Source: Hyphomicrobiales bacterium
Lineage (GTDB): Bacteria; Pseudomonadota; Alphaproteobacteria; Rhizobiales; Kaistiaceae
Assembly: GCA_017305815.1 (NCBI GenBank)
Contig: JAFKJZ010000448.1
Location: forward strand, 1 to 10,209
DNA length: 10,209 nt
Direction of reading: 5' to 3'
Below, piece after piece: positions 1-7,841 of the stretch; the stretch's first letter is position 1; each line of letters opens with the position of its first letter. Position numbers and translations under genes: made by a program. The notes under the pieces were generated by a model, which saw nothing but the letters and a program-made list of their open reading frames with translations, ran no database searches and was not told where the DNA came from.

Positions 1-40
1 GGGCCGGCGATGCGGATCGACGATCAGGGGAAGAAAGAAT

Positions 41-430
41 GCCAGTCGGCCTGTAAGCCGGGTTCTGTAGGGCGGCGGCGAACCGCCGCGTGACGACCAT
101 TCATCTTGGACGTCCGTTGCCGGACGCCTCGTGCGACCAACCCGGGTGACCGGCCTGGAAACAGGCTGGGCTCGCGCCCGCGTCACCCCTATTCGGTCTT
201 GCTCCCGGTGGGGTTTACCGTGCCGTTCCCATTGCTGGGACCGCGGTGGGCTCTTACCCCACCCTTTCACCCTTACCCGTGGCGCGAACGCTCGGGCGGT
301 TTGCTTTCTGTGGCACTTTCCCTGGGGTCGCCCCCGCCGGGCGTTACCCGGCACCGTGTTTCCATGGAGCCCGGACTTTCCTCCCCTGCGACCTTTCGAT
401 CCTGCAGCAGCGGTCGTCCGGCCGACTGGC
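41..430 (-). ncRNA. rnpB: RNase P RNA (bacterial type A), complete
   Basis: This is the catalytic RNA of ribonuclease P, which removes 5' leaders from precursor tRNAs together with the RnpA protein. Read on the minus strand, the first 11 bases (GCCAGTCGGCC) are exactly complementary to the last 11 (GGCCGACTGGC), which forms helix P1. The 5' part holds the universal GAGGAAAGTCCGGGCTCC block (CR-I). The 3' part holds ACAGAACCCGGCTTA (CR-V). These two pair to form the P4 core. A GGTAAGGGTGAAAGGGTG stretch and AGAGCCCACC are also typical internal blocks. The 390-base length fits the alphaproteobacterial type A class. The ends are set from P1 pairing, so they may be off by a few bases. Just past the 3' end the minus strand reads ATTCTTTCTT, a weak pyrimidine tract that could help termination. 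No gene is visible in bases 1-40. Confidence 0.97.
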
Positions 431-437
431 AATGCGG

Positions 438-466
438 GGCTTAGGGGGGCGACGGGTGCGGGTCAA
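438..466 (-). promoter_or_regulatory. sigma70-type promoter of rnpB
   Basis: On the minus strand a TTGACC -35 hexamer (plus positions 461-466) is followed by exactly 17 bases and a TAAGCC -10 hexamer (438-443). Seven bases then separate it from base 430, the first base of the RNA as set by P1 pairing. The spacing is ideal for a housekeeping sigma factor. The -35 is 5/6 to consensus; the -10 is weak but acceptable for alphaproteobacterial stable-RNA promoters. The agreement between the promoter and the independently placed RNA 5' end supports both. Confidence 0.7.
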
Positions 467-499
467 GCCCATCAAGGGGGAAGTCGTTCCCCGCACCCG
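453..499. repeat. nested dyads over and upstream of the rnpB promoter
   Basis: A perfect 10-base inverted repeat, CGGGTGCGGG (453-462) and CCCGCACCCG (490-499), is separated by 27 bases. A second perfect dyad lies inside and overlaps its right arm: GGGGAA (477-482), GTCG, TTCCCC (487-492), centred about 54 bases upstream of the rnpB start. The left arm of the larger repeat covers the promoter spacer and touches the -35. These could be operator sites or alternative RNA hairpins in read-through from the upstream transglycosylase gene. No T-tract follows, so an ordinary intrinsic terminator is unlikely. The role is unknown. The rest of 500-668 shows no gene, only a short CCCGC-loop-GCGGG hairpin at 551-564. 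Confidence 0.5.
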
Positions 500-668
500 A
501 CATTGAAGGCGGTCAGGAGGCCTGTCGGCCCGCAACTGATTCAGGCGGCACCCGCGAAGGCGGGCGACATCGAGCCTGGCAGTCTTGCGTCCTCCCCGTA
601 CGCGCCCGCACTAGCGAACGCTGCAACACGAGAGGCTTCGGCCGAGACCGCCCCGACCACGTCCGAAC

Positions 669-1169
669 TTAGTTCGAAGCCATGATCTGCTGGACCTTGC
701 CGCAATAGCGCAGCGGGCCCTTGGTCATGCGCGTGGCGCCATGGCCGCCATTGTACTTCAGGATGGTGCCGCAAAGATCGCCGCCGGCGAGCTTGCGGGC
801 CTGGCCGAGATACATCATGCCGTAGCGGATGTTGGTGGCCGGGTCGTAGAGGGCCTTGGCCGAGCCCTTGTAGCCCATGCCGCGAGCCGTCTGCAGGCGG
901 ACCTGCATCAGGCCGATCTCGCCGACGCTGCCCGTCATGTTGGGCTTGTAGTTGCTCTCGACGGTGATGACGGCGTGGGCGAGTGACAGGGGAACGTTGT
1001 TCGCCGCGGCGTGGGTGCGGATCAGATCATCGAAGCTGCTGCGGTCGGCTGAGGCGATACGCGTTTCGTTCGACTTGAGCAGTCGGCCAGACTTGGCCGA
1101 CGCCGGAGCAATGGCGAGACCGCTGGTGGCGACGAGGGCGGTCAGGGCGAGTACGCAAAACTTCTTCAT
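669..1169 (-). CDS. secreted SLT-type lytic transglycosylase (small)
   Basis: A 166-residue periplasmic murein lytic transglycosylase that would cleave the MurNAc-GlcNAc bond of peptidoglycan and leave an anhydro product. Residues 1-25 form a Sec signal peptide (MKK start, hydrophobic core, likely cleavage after ASA). The SLT domain covers about 44-160: the catalytic glutamate is E71 in ITVESNYKP, the family block GEIGLMQVRLQTARGMG is at 83-99, and the YNGG motif is at 139-142. C133 and C156 could form a disulfide. The longer frame to 1220 adds 17 residues ahead of a complete signal peptide, so the MKK start is chosen; only a weak CCAGG-type ribosome site precedes it. It lies 238 bases upstream of rnpB on the same strand and downstream of the amidase gene, and so belongs to a group of wall-hydrolysing functions. 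The family is clear; the exact subfamily is not. Confidence 0.92.
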   Translation of the reverse strand: MKKFCVLALTALVATSGLAIAPASAKSGRLLKSNETRIASADRSSFDDLIRTHAAANNVPLSLAHAVITVESNYKPNMTGSVGEIGLMQVRLQTARGMGYKGSAKALYDPATNIRYGMMYLGQARKLAGGDLCGTILKYNGGHGATRMTKGPLRYCGKVQQIMASN

Positions 1170-1289
1170 ACCTGGGGGTAACTCACATCGTTGACGATGG
1201 CGGCACCTTTCGTTGCCCAAGAGTCCCGAATTGGGGCACCCGAACTGAAATCAGGTTACAAGCTTTAACATTTCGTGATCGCCCGAACG

Positions 1290-1312
1290 GCCAGGCAAAA
1301 TGATTTGCCGGC
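1290..1312 (-). terminator. hairpin after the amidase gene (possible terminator)
   Basis: GCC, one unpaired base, GGCAAA, ATGA loop, TTTGCC, GGC forms a 9-base-pair stem with one bulge. It lies 30-52 bases past the amidase stop codon. No clear T-run follows on the minus strand, so it may only protect the 3' end. The rest of the 172-base gap (1170-1341) should hold the transglycosylase promoter, but I see no convincing -35/-10 pair. A short dyad CATCGT-TG-ACGATG (1186-1199) sits in its leader. Confidence 0.35.
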
Positions 1313-1341
1313 TGAACAGTTTCGAACTGCCGCTGGGGAAC

Positions 1342-2130
1342 TCAGGCCTTGTCGGACAACGCCCGAGCGAGACGGTGCAGCGTCACAATCGTCGAAGAAT
1401 CGGCAATTCCATCAACCCTTTCGGGCCGGAAGTGGCGCTGGAACGCGGTGACGACCTGTTCCGTCTCCTGATCGTAAGTTCCAGAGATCTGAATGGGATA
1501 GCCGTACAGCGCCAGCATCGCCTGCAGCGCCTCGATCGGCGCGCCACTTTCACCGATGCTAAAAAAACGACCGCCCCGAATCGGTTCCGGCTCGACGAAA
1601 TGACCGAGCCCGGCAGAAGCTAGGCGGCCCCATGGGAACTTCTCGCCTGGGTCGCGCTTCCGCGCGGGCGCAACATCGGAGTGAGCAAGGATTCGTTCCG
1701 GACGAATGCCGTGTCGAGCGCAAATGTCGCAGGCAAGTGCGATCACCGCATCGATCTGTTCGTCGGGAAAATCGGGGTAACCATGGTCATGGCCCAGGTT
1801 GGCGATCTCGATTCCGACAGACCGGGAGTTGATATCGGTCGCGCCATGCCACGAAGAGACGCCGGCATGCCAGGCGCGATCCGCCTCGGCGACCAGTTGC
1901 GTGATGGTTCCGTCCTCGCCGACGACATAGTGGCAGGAGACGTTGGAGGCCGGGTCGCTCAACAGGCCGATCGCCGCCTCGGCCGTCTTCATGTCCGTGT
2001 AGTGCAGGATCAGGATGTCGATCGGCGCGCCGCCGACGCGCGGTCCGAAATTGGGCGAAGGCCGCCATGCCACATCCGGCAGCTTGGCATCCGGCAGGGC
2101 TGCGTCAGGCACGTCTCTCTCCATGGTCAT
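1342..2130 (-). CDS. N-acetylmuramoyl-L-alanine amidase, AmiD/AmpD type, with peptidoglycan-binding domain
   Basis: A 262-residue zinc amidase that cuts the bond between MurNAc (or anhydro-MurNAc) and L-alanine in peptidoglycan or its fragments. The Amidase_2 domain spans about 22-170. Likely zinc ligands are H43 (LILHYTD), H150 (LAHSDVAP) and D160 (RKRDPG), with E108 (GIEIANLG) and K158 as catalytic candidates. RAWHAGVSSWHGATDIN (85-101) is typical of the AmiD branch. A PG_binding_1 domain follows at about 185-255. E. coli AmiD has the same domain order but is an outer-membrane lipoprotein; here there is no signal peptide or lipobox, and the N-terminus is a PDA/PDAKLPD-type polar repeat. It may act in the cytoplasm on recycled muropeptides, or the start may be misplaced. 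The start ATG overlaps the stop of the co-chaperone gene (ATGA), which suggests translational coupling. A second ATG six bases downstream is possible. Confidence 0.93.
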   Translation of the reverse strand: MTMERDVPDAALPDAKLPDVAWRPSPNFGPRVGGAPIDILILHYTDMKTAEAAIGLLSDPASNVSCHYVVGEDGTITQLVAEADRAWHAGVSSWHGATDINSRSVGIEIANLGHDHGYPDFPDEQIDAVIALACDICARHGIRPERILAHSDVAPARKRDPGEKFPWGRLASAGLGHFVEPEPIRGGRFFSIGESGAPIEALQAMLALYGYPIQISGTYDQETEQVVTAFQRHFRPERVDGIADSSTIVTLHRLARALSDKA

Positions 2131-2843
2131 GCGAAGGCCCGCTCGCGGCGGATGCGGTCATACGCGCCGTTCAGCGCGGCGAGCTTGGCGGTGGCGATCG
2201 CGAGAAATTCGGCCGGCACGCCGCGCGCGATCAGCCGGTCCGGATGGGTCTCGGCGACAATGCGGCGATAGTGCCGCTTCACGTCGTCATTCGAGGCGGC
2301 GCGGTCGATGCCGAGGATGAGGTAAGGGTCGCCCTCCTCCGGCACGATGTGGCGACTGCTGATGCGGGCGAACGCCGCCTCGCCGATGCCGAAGATCGAC
2401 GCGACATGGTCGAGGAACGCCAGTTCGTCCTGATGCACCATGCCGTCGGCCTTGGCGATGTGGAACAGGCCATCGACGATGTCCTCGAACACGGGCGAGC
2501 CCGGCTCGAACAGGCCGGCGAGCTTGCGCGCATAGGCGTCGAAGCCGGCGACGTCCTGCTTGGCGAGGTTGAACAGCCGCGCCACGTTCTGGTGCTCGGC
2601 CGCCGGGATATCGAACAATTGCTCGAAGGCGGTGACTTCGTCCCGCGTCACGACGCCGTCCGCCTTGGCCATCTTGGCCGAGAGCGCGATCATCGAGACG
2701 GAGAACGCCACCTGCCGCCGATCCTCCGGCGAGCCGGACAGCATCGTGCGGACGGTTTCGATCAAATCGTCCAGCGCCCGCCCGAGGGTGCAGGAGCCGG
2801 GAAGCGAGCATATGAGGTCGCCGAGTCGTTGCCAGATTGTCAT
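2127..2843 (-). CDS. TerB-DnaJ co-chaperone (DjlA-like, no membrane anchor)
   Basis: A 238-residue J-domain protein expected to stimulate the ATPase of DnaK. The N-terminal two thirds (about 40-165) is an all-helical TerB-like region with two KADG motifs (60-63 and 131-134), consistent with an internally repeated fold. The J domain is at about 172-238 (DPYLILGIDRAAS onward) with the essential HPD at 200-202. E. coli DjlA has the same TerB plus J order but begins with a membrane helix; here the N-terminus (MTIWQRLGDLI) is short and amphipathic, not a transmembrane segment. The stop overlaps the start of the downstream amidase by four bases, so the pair is probably one operon. It is divergent from the 5-oxoprolinase gene. 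No strong ribosome site precedes the ATG; no better start is visible. Confidence 0.9.
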   Translation of the reverse strand: MTIWQRLGDLICSLPGSCTLGRALDDLIETVRTMLSGSPEDRRQVAFSVSMIALSAKMAKADGVVTRDEVTAFEQLFDIPAAEHQNVARLFNLAKQDVAGFDAYARKLAGLFEPGSPVFEDIVDGLFHIAKADGMVHQDELAFLDHVASIFGIGEAAFARISSRHIVPEEGDPYLILGIDRAASNDDVKRHYRRIVAETHPDRLIARGVPAEFLAIATAKLAALNGAYDRIRRERAFA

Positions 2844-2961
2844 GGCGGAATCATAGGCATCCGCGGCGTCGAGTGCGAGAGTCCAGGGTGTCGCGCAGTC
2901 GCCAATTCACGCAGGACGGGTCGCAGCCCCTCGGCCAGGGCGATCTTCCGGCCATTGCGGA

Positions 2962-2990
2962 TTGACGGAAGCCGGCCGAACCGTACTCAT
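2962..2990 (+). promoter_or_regulatory. possible promoter of the 5-oxoprolinase gene
   Basis: TTGACG (2962-2967) is a good -35. A weak -10 candidate lies 16-17 bases downstream (TACTCA or ACTCAT, 2984-2990). It is in the 181-base gap between two divergent genes and about 35 bases ahead of the chosen start. The match at -10 is poor, so this is tentative. Nothing else stands out in 2844-3011. Confidence 0.25.
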
Positions 2991-3011
2991 GCGGCCGGAC
3001 CGGCAGGATAC

Positions 3012-3017
3012 GGGGAG
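3012..3017 (+). promoter_or_regulatory. ribosome binding site that decides the 5-oxoprolinase start
   Basis: GGGGAG lies 7 bases ahead of the ATG at 3025. The in-frame ATG at 3019 would leave only one base of spacing, and the upstream in-frame TTG at 2962 has no such site. It therefore favours the start whose protein begins [16 protein letters not shown], as is usual for the family. Confidence 0.6.
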
Positions 3018-3024
3018 CATGACG

Positions 3025-6000
3025 ATGACGCAGTGGGACTTCTGGATCGATCGCGGCGGCACCTTCACCGATATCGTCGCGCGCGACCCGGAAGGCCGTA
3101 TCCGCGCCCACAAGCTGCTCTCGGAAAATCCCGGCGCCTATCGCGACGCCGCCGTGCAGGGCATCCGCGAACTGATGGGCGTTCCGGCCGGTGCGCCGAT
3201 CCCGCCGGGCGCCATCGACACGGTGAAGATGGGCACGACCGTCGCCACCAACGCCCTACTGGAGCGCAAGGGCGACCGCACGCTCCTCCTCATCACCCGG
3301 GGTTTTCGCGACGCGCTGGCGATCGGCTACCAGGCGCGCCCGGACATTTTCGCCAAGAAGATCGTCAAGCCGGAACTGCTCTATGAGCGCGTCGTCGAGG
3401 TTGCCGAGCGCGTGCGGGTCGACGGCACGGTCGAGGTCGAACCCGATCCGGCCGAGGTCGAGGCCGCCCTTCGCGACGCCCATGCCAGCGGCATCCGCTC
3501 CGTCGCCATCGTCTTCATGCATGCCTGGAAATATCCCGGGCACGAGGCGCGGGTCGCCAAAATCGCCCGCTCCGTCGGCTTCCCGCAGATCTCGGTCAGC
3601 CACGAGATCTCGCCGCTGATGAAGCTGGTCGGGCGCGGCGACACCACCGTGGTCGACGCCTATCTCTCGCCGATCCTCAACCGCTATGTCGAACAGGTCT
3701 CCGCCGAGCTGGGCGGAACGGAGGGCGCCTCGCCCCGCCTGATGTTCATGATGTCGTCCGGCGGGCTGACGGCGGCGGAGCTTTTCCGCGGCAAGGATGC
3801 CATCCTCTCCGGCCCGGCCGGCGGCGTCGTGGCGGCGGTCGAGACGGCGCGGCAGGCGGGCTTCGGCCAGGTCATCGGCTTCGACATGGGCGGCACCTCG
3901 ACCGACGTGTCGCATTATGACGGCGTCTATGAGCGATCGTTCGAAACCGAGGTCGCGGGCGTGCGCATGCGCGCACCGATGATGCGGATCCACACGGTCG
4001 CCGCCGGCGGCGGCTCGATCCTGCACTACGAGGCCGGCCGCTTCCGCGTCGGCCCGGATTCGGCCGGCGCCGACCCCGGCCCTGCCAGCTACCGGCGCGG
4101 CGGCCCGCTCGCCGTCACCGACGCCAATGTCATGACCGGCAAATTGCGGCCGGAGCATTTTCCAAAGATTTTCGGCGCGGGCCGCGACCAGCCGCTCGAT
4201 GCCGCCATCGTGCGCGAGCGCTTCGAAAAGCTGGCCGCCGAGATCGGCGACGGCCGCACGCCCGAGGACATCGCCGACGGTTTCCTGCGCATCGCCGTCG
4301 AGAACATGGCGAACGCCATCAAGAAGATCTCCGTCCAGCGCGGCTATGACGTCACCGACTATGCGCTGAACTGCTTCGGCGGCGCCGGCGGCCAGCACGC
4401 CTGCATGGTGGCGGACGCGCTCGGCATGACGACTGTGCTGGTGCATCCCTTCTCCGGCATCCTCTCCGCCTATGGCATGGGCCTCGCCGACATCCGCGCC
4501 GGCCGCAGCAAGGCGGTGGTCCAAAAGCTGGCGCCGGAAGCGCTGCCCGAGCTTCTGGATCTCGCCTCGACGCTCACGGACGAGGTCCATGCCGAACTGG
4601 CGCAGCAGGGCGTCGAGGCCACCGACACCTTCGTCCGCGCGCATCTCCGCTATGACGGCACCGACACGACGATCCCGGTCGAGGTGCTGGCGGAGGGCCC
4701 GGACTGGCTACCGCTGGATGAAATCCTCGCCGCTTTCCAGGAGGCGCACCGGAAGCAGTTCGGCTTCGTCTTCGAGGGCAAGGCGATCGTCGTCGAGAGC
4801 CTGGAGGTCGAGGCGGTCGGCGGCGGCGCCAGCATTGAGGAACCGGCGCTCGACGCCCCCGAGAGCCGGCCCAAGCCCTCCGAGACCGTCTCGATCTTTT
4901 CCGACGGCGCGGCCCATCGCGCGGGCATCTTTCCCCGCGCAAGCCTTGCACGCGGCGCCATCGTCGCCGGGCCGGCGCTGATCATCGAGCCGCACCAGAC
5001 CATCGTCGTCGAGCCGGGCTGGCAGGCTGAAATCTCGGCCCGCGACCATGTCGTGCTGACGCGGGTCGAGGCGCTCGACCGTCGCCATGCTATCGGCACC
5101 GACGCCGATCCCGTGATGCTGGAGGTGTTCAACAACCTGTTCATGTCGATCGCCGAGCAGATGGGCGTGACGCTGCAGAACACCGCCTATTCCGTCAACA
5201 TCAAGGAGCGGCTCGATTTCTCCTGCGCCGTGTTCGACGCGACCGGCGCGCTCGTCGCCAACGCGCCGCACATGCCGGTGCATCTCGGCTCCATGGACCG
5301 CTCGGTCGAGACGATCATCGAGCTGAACCGGGGGGCGATGCGGCCGGGCGACGTCTATGCGCTCAATGCGCCCTATAATGGCGGCACGCATCTCCCCGAC
5401 ATCACCGTCGTCTCGCCCGTCTTCGACGATGCGGGAGAAGAGATCCTGTTCTTCGTCGCCAGCCGCGGCCACCATGCCGATATCGGCGGCACGGCGCCCG
5501 GCTCAATGACGCCGCGCGCCGCTACCGTCGACGAAGAAGGGGTTCTCATCGACAATTTCGTCCTCGTCGACCAGGGCCATTTTCGCGAGGCCGAACTGGT
5601 CGAGCTGCTGACCGACCATCCCTACCCCGTCCGCAACGTCACGCAGAACATCGCCGACCTCAAGGCGCAGATCGCCGCCAACCAGAAGGGCGTGCAGGAG
5701 CTGCGCCGGATGGTCGAGCATTTCGGGCTCGATGTCGTCACCGCCTATATGGGCCATGTGCAGGACAACGCCGCCGAGAGCGTGCGCCGGATGCTCGGCA
5801 GCCTCCGGGATTCCGAATTCGCCGTCGAGACCGACCAGGGCGCGGTGATCCGCGTGAAGATCCGCGTCGACCGCGAGAAGCGCGAGGCGACGGTCGACTT
5901 CACCGGCACCAGCCCGCAGCAGAAGACCAATTTCAACGCGCCGGAACCCGTCACCCGCGCGGCGGTCCTCTATGCCTTCCGCGTCATGGTCGAGGGCGAC

Positions 6001-6648
6001 ATCCCGATGAATGCCGGCTGCCTGCGGCCGATCCGCATCGTCATTCCCGAGGGTTCGATGCTGGCGCCGCGCTATCCGGCCGCCGTCGTCGCCGGCAATG
6101 TCGAGACGAGCCAGCAGGTGACCAACGCGCTGTTCGGCGCGCTGGGCGCGCTTTCCTCGTCCCAGGGCTCGATGAACAACCTCACCTTCGGCAACCAGAC
6201 CTACCAGTATTACGAGACGCTCTGCTCCGGCGCCCCGGCAGGCCGGTTCAACGACGGCACCGGCTTCGACGGCGTCGACGCCGTGCATGTCCACATGACC
6301 AATTCGCGCCTGACCGATCCGGAGGTGCTGGAGTTCCGTTTCCCCGTCCTGCTTGAGGACTTCCACATCCGCGAGGGCTCCGGCGGACGCGGAAAATGGT
6401 CGGCCGGCGGCGGCACCAGGCGGACGATCCGATTCCTGGAGGCGATGGAATGCGCCATCCTCGCCTCGCACCGCACCGTCGCGCCGCACGGGCTCGAAGG
6501 CGGCGATCCCGGCGCCCTCGGCAAGACCGAGGTGCGCCGCAACGACGGCCGGGTCGAGGTGCTGGAAGGCTGCGACCAGACCGTGCTCGCCGCCGGCGAG
6601 GCCGTCATCGTAACGACGCCCACCGGCGGGGGATTTGGCAGGGCATAG
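3025..6648 (+). CDS. 5-oxoprolinase (ATP-hydrolysing), fused HyuA-HyuB
   Basis: A 1,207-residue cytoplasmic enzyme that would open 5-oxo-L-proline to L-glutamate at the cost of ATP. Order: Hydant_A_N (about 4-190) with the nucleotide-binding start [11 protein letters not shown] at 9-19; Hydantoinase_A (about 210-500) with the phosphate loop FDMGGTSTD at 286-294 and [10 protein letters not shown] at 451-460; a C-terminal HyuA segment to about 690; then HyuB (about 696-1207) with [11 protein letters not shown] from 728, YNGGTHLPD at 784-792 and [10 protein letters not shown] at 813-822. The full length and both halves intact match bacterial and eukaryotic fused 5-oxoprolinases (about 1,200-1,290 residues). 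A fused N-methylhydantoinase or acetophenone-carboxylase-like relative cannot be excluded from sequence alone, but the [19 protein letters not shown] start and length favour 5-oxoprolinase. It stands alone, with no transporter or pxpABC-type genes beside it, and converges on the oxidoreductase gene. Confidence 0.92.
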   Translation: MTQWDFWIDRGGTFTDIVARDPEGRIRAHKLLSENPGAYRDAAVQGIRELMGVPAGAPIPPGAIDTVKMGTTVATNALLERKGDRTLLLITRGFRDALAIGYQARPDIFAKKIVKPELLYERVVEVAERVRVDGTVEVEPDPAEVEAALRDAHASGIRSVAIVFMHAWKYPGHEARVAKIARSVGFPQISVSHEISPLMKLVGRGDTTVVDAYLSPILNRYVEQVSAELGGTEGASPRLMFMMSSGGLTAAELFRGKDAILSGPAGGVVAAVETARQAGFGQVIGFDMGGTSTDVSHYDGVYERSFETEVAGVRMRAPMMRIHTVAAGGGSILHYEAGRFRVGPDSAGADPGPASYRRGGPLAVTDANVMTGKLRPEHFPKIFGAGRDQPLDAAIVRERFEKLAAEIGDGRTPEDIADGFLRIAVENMANAIKKISVQRGYDVTDYALNCFGGAGGQHACMVADALGMTTVLVHPFSGILSAYGMGLADIRAGRSKAVVQKLAPEALPELLDLASTLTDEVHAELAQQGVEATDTFVRAHLRYDGTDTTIPVEVLAEGPDWLPLDEILAAFQEAHRKQFGFVFEGKAIVVESLEVEAVGGGASIEEPALDAPESRPKPSETVSIFSDGAAHRAGIFPRASLARGAIVAGPALIIEPHQTIVVEPGWQAEISARDHVVLTRVEALDRRHAIGTDADPVMLEVFNNLFMSIAEQMGVTLQNTAYSVNIKERLDFSCAVFDATGALVANAPHMPVHLGSMDRSVETIIELNRGAMRPGDVYALNAPYNGGTHLPDITVVSPVFDDAGEEILFFVASRGHHADIGGTAPGSMTPRAATVDEEGVLIDNFVLVDQGHFREAELVELLTDHPYPVRNVTQNIADLKAQIAANQKGVQELRRMVEHFGLDVVTAYMGHVQDNAAESVRRMLGSLRDSEFAVETDQGAVIRVKIRVDREKREATVDFTGTSPQQKTNFNAPEPVTRAAVLYAFRVMVEGDIPMNAGCLRPIRIVIPEGSMLAPRYPAAVVAGNVETSQQVTNALFGALGALSSSQGSMNNLTFGNQTYQYYETLCSGAPAGRFNDGTGFDGVDAVHVHMTNSRLTDPEVLEFRFPVLLEDFHIREGSGGRGKWSAGGGTRRTIRFLEAMECAILASHRTVAPHGLEGGDPGALGKTEVRRNDGRVEVLEGCDQTVLAAGEAVIVTTPTGGGFGRA

Positions 6649-6669
6649 GCCGGACTGGAGTGAAGCCCT

Positions 6670-6692
6670 CACCTCTCCCAGAGGGAGAGGTG
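6670..6692. repeat. short palindromic repeat in a convergent gene end
   Basis: CACCTCTCCC, loop AGA, GGGAGAGGTG is a perfect 10-base-pair hairpin preceded by CCCT. It fills the centre of the 55-base gap between the convergent oxoprolinase and oxidoreductase stops. The same stem occurs twice at 8234-8353, so it is a copy of a dispersed family. Here the CCCTCACC block runs straight into the stem, as if the variable inner hairpin of the longer copies were missing. It may serve both genes as a transcript end, but there is no T-tract on either strand. Confidence 0.85.
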
Positions 6693-6703
6693 TAAGAGAG
6701 CCC

Positions 6704-7711
6704 CTACCAGCCCTCGACCACCGTCTTGCCGATCGAGCGACCGCTTTCGACCAGCGCGTGGACCTCGCGCAGCGTCGCGGCGTTGATCGGGCCGACCCGG
6801 TTGGTCAGCGTCGAGCGGATCTTGCCCGCCTCCACCAGCCCCGCGACCTCGTTCAGCAGCTTGTGCTGCTCGACCAGGTCAGCGGTCTGGTGGATCGGCC
6901 GGGTGAACATCGATTCCCAGTGAACGCCGACAGCCTTGCCCTTGAACGGCACGATGTCGAGGGTCTCCATGTCGTCGATGACGCCGACATGGCCCTGCGG
7001 CGCCACCAGCTTCTGGATCGCCGGCCAGTGATGCGGCGTCTGGGTCAGCGCCAGCACGATGTCGACGGCCGGAATGCCGATCCGCGCCACTTCCTCGTCG
7101 AGCGGCTTGGTGTGGTCGATGACGTGATGCGCGCCAAGCCCCTCGACCCAGGCGACGGTGTCCGGCCGCGAGGCGGTGGCGATCACGGTCAGCCCGGTCA
7201 GCGCCCGCGCCAGCTGGATCGCCATCGAGCCGACGCCGCCGGCGCCGCCGACGACGAGCAGCGTCCGCCTGTCGGCGCCCTCGCCCTTGCGCACGCCGAT
7301 GCGGTCGAACAGCAGCTCATAGGCCGTGATGGTGGTGAGCGGCAGCGCCGCCGCTTCCGCGACATCCAGCGTCGCCGGCTTGCGGCCGACGATGCGCTCG
7401 TCGACGAGATGATATTCGGCGTTGGTGCCGGGGCGGTTGATCGTGCCGGCATAGTAGACGGCGTCGCCGGGCTTGAAGAGCGTCACCTCGGCGCCGACGG
7501 CGTCGACGATGCCGGCCGCGTCATAGCCGAGCACGCGCGGCGTGTCGGATCCTGCGTTGCGCCGGACCTTGGTGTCGACCGGGTTGACCGACACGGCCTC
7601 GACCTTGACGCGAAGATCGCGCGGGCCGGGCTCGGGAATGTCGAGCGTGATGTCGGAGAGGGCGTTGGCATCGCTGGCGGGAAGCGACTTGGTGAAGGCG
7701 ATCGCACGCAT
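6704..7711 (-). CDS. MDR-family NAD(P)H oxidoreductase (zinc-type alcohol dehydrogenase-like, quinone reductase type)
   Basis: A 335-residue medium-chain dehydrogenase/reductase with a GroES-like N-terminal half and a Rossmann nucleotide-binding half (VVGGAGGVGSMA at 153-164). SVNPVDTKVR (41-50), RVLGYDAAG (59-67), PGDAVYYAG and NRPGTNAEYHLV (92-103), and MFTRPIHQT (268-276) are hallmarks of the group often named zinc-binding alcohol dehydrogenase family protein. The usual GHE catalytic-zinc motif is replaced by GYD (62-64), so it probably needs no catalytic zinc and acts as an NADPH-dependent quinone or enone reductase. The frame can extend to 7798, but the ATG at 7711 has a GGAG site 7 bases ahead (7719-7722) and gives the family's MRAIAFTK start. 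It is divergent from an HxlR regulator that probably controls it. The true substrate cannot be read from sequence. Confidence 0.92.
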   Translation of the reverse strand: MRAIAFTKSLPASDANALSDITLDIPEPGPRDLRVKVEAVSVNPVDTKVRRNAGSDTPRVLGYDAAGIVDAVGAEVTLFKPGDAVYYAGTINRPGTNAEYHLVDERIVGRKPATLDVAEAAALPLTTITAYELLFDRIGVRKGEGADRRTLLVVGGAGGVGSMAIQLARALTGLTVIATASRPDTVAWVEGLGAHHVIDHTKPLDEEVARIGIPAVDIVLALTQTPHHWPAIQKLVAPQGHVGVIDDMETLDIVPFKGKAVGVHWESMFTRPIHQTADLVEQHKLLNEVAGLVEAGKIRSTLTNRVGPINAATLREVHALVESGRSIGKTVVEGW

Positions 7712-7765
7712 GAGCGGGCTCCATTTCCTTGGCGCCGCGGGAAGCGGCGGACACAGAGCCATTTC

Positions 7766-7820
7766 GTGCATATTGACCGTTCCCGCAAGAATGCACAATT
7801 TGGGCCTATACTGACCAAAT
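7766..7820. promoter_or_regulatory. divergent control region with two inverted repeats
   Basis: The 130-base gap between the oxidoreductase and regulator genes holds GTGCAT (7766-7771) with ATGCAC (7791-7796), and ATTTGG (7798-7803) with CCAAAT (7815-7820), each perfect. A good -10 hexamer for the regulator, TATACT (7807-7812, 5/6), lies between the arms of the second dyad. A TTGACC (7773-7778) is within the first but is too far away to be its -35. The layout suggests HxlR-dimer operators that overlap the promoter and allow autoregulation. This is inference; no binding data are implied. Confidence 0.5.
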
Positions 7821-7841
7821 GGATACTAATGGAGATCAGCC

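Noticed and set aside
551..564. Intrinsic terminator of the transglycosylase gene
   Set aside because: The CCCGC-loop-GCGGG hairpin is short and has no T-tract, and such hairpins are common by chance at this GC content.
106..685. Plus-strand open frames over the rnpB region
   Set aside because: They lie across a structured RNA gene whose conserved blocks explain the sequence.
2962..3024. Upstream TTG and ATG starts for the 5-oxoprolinase gene
   Set aside because: The added residues are not family-like, and the GGGGAG site fits the ATG at 3025 best.
2067..3386. Open frame (439 codons) on the plus strand opposite the co-chaperone gene and into the oxoprolinase gene
   Set aside because: Overlaps two well-supported genes and has no protein-family signal.
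3256..4644. Long open frame (462 codons) on the minus strand inside the 5-oxoprolinase gene
   Set aside because: It is antisense to a clear full-length enzyme. The translation is rich in A, G, R, D and H without domain motifs, as expected for a shadow frame in GC-rich DNA.
3025..6648. Recent horizontal transfer of the 5-oxoprolinase gene
   Set aside because: By eye its base and codon use look like those of its neighbours, and there are no repeats, integrase or tRNA at its borders.
5503..6672. Open frame (389 codons) on the minus strand over the HyuB half
   Set aside because: Antisense shadow of the conserved HyuB domain; no recognisable motif and no ribosome site.
7712..7798. Longer N-terminus of the oxidoreductase
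   Set aside because: It would cross the divergent control region; the ATG at 7711 has a proper ribosome site and gives the family start.
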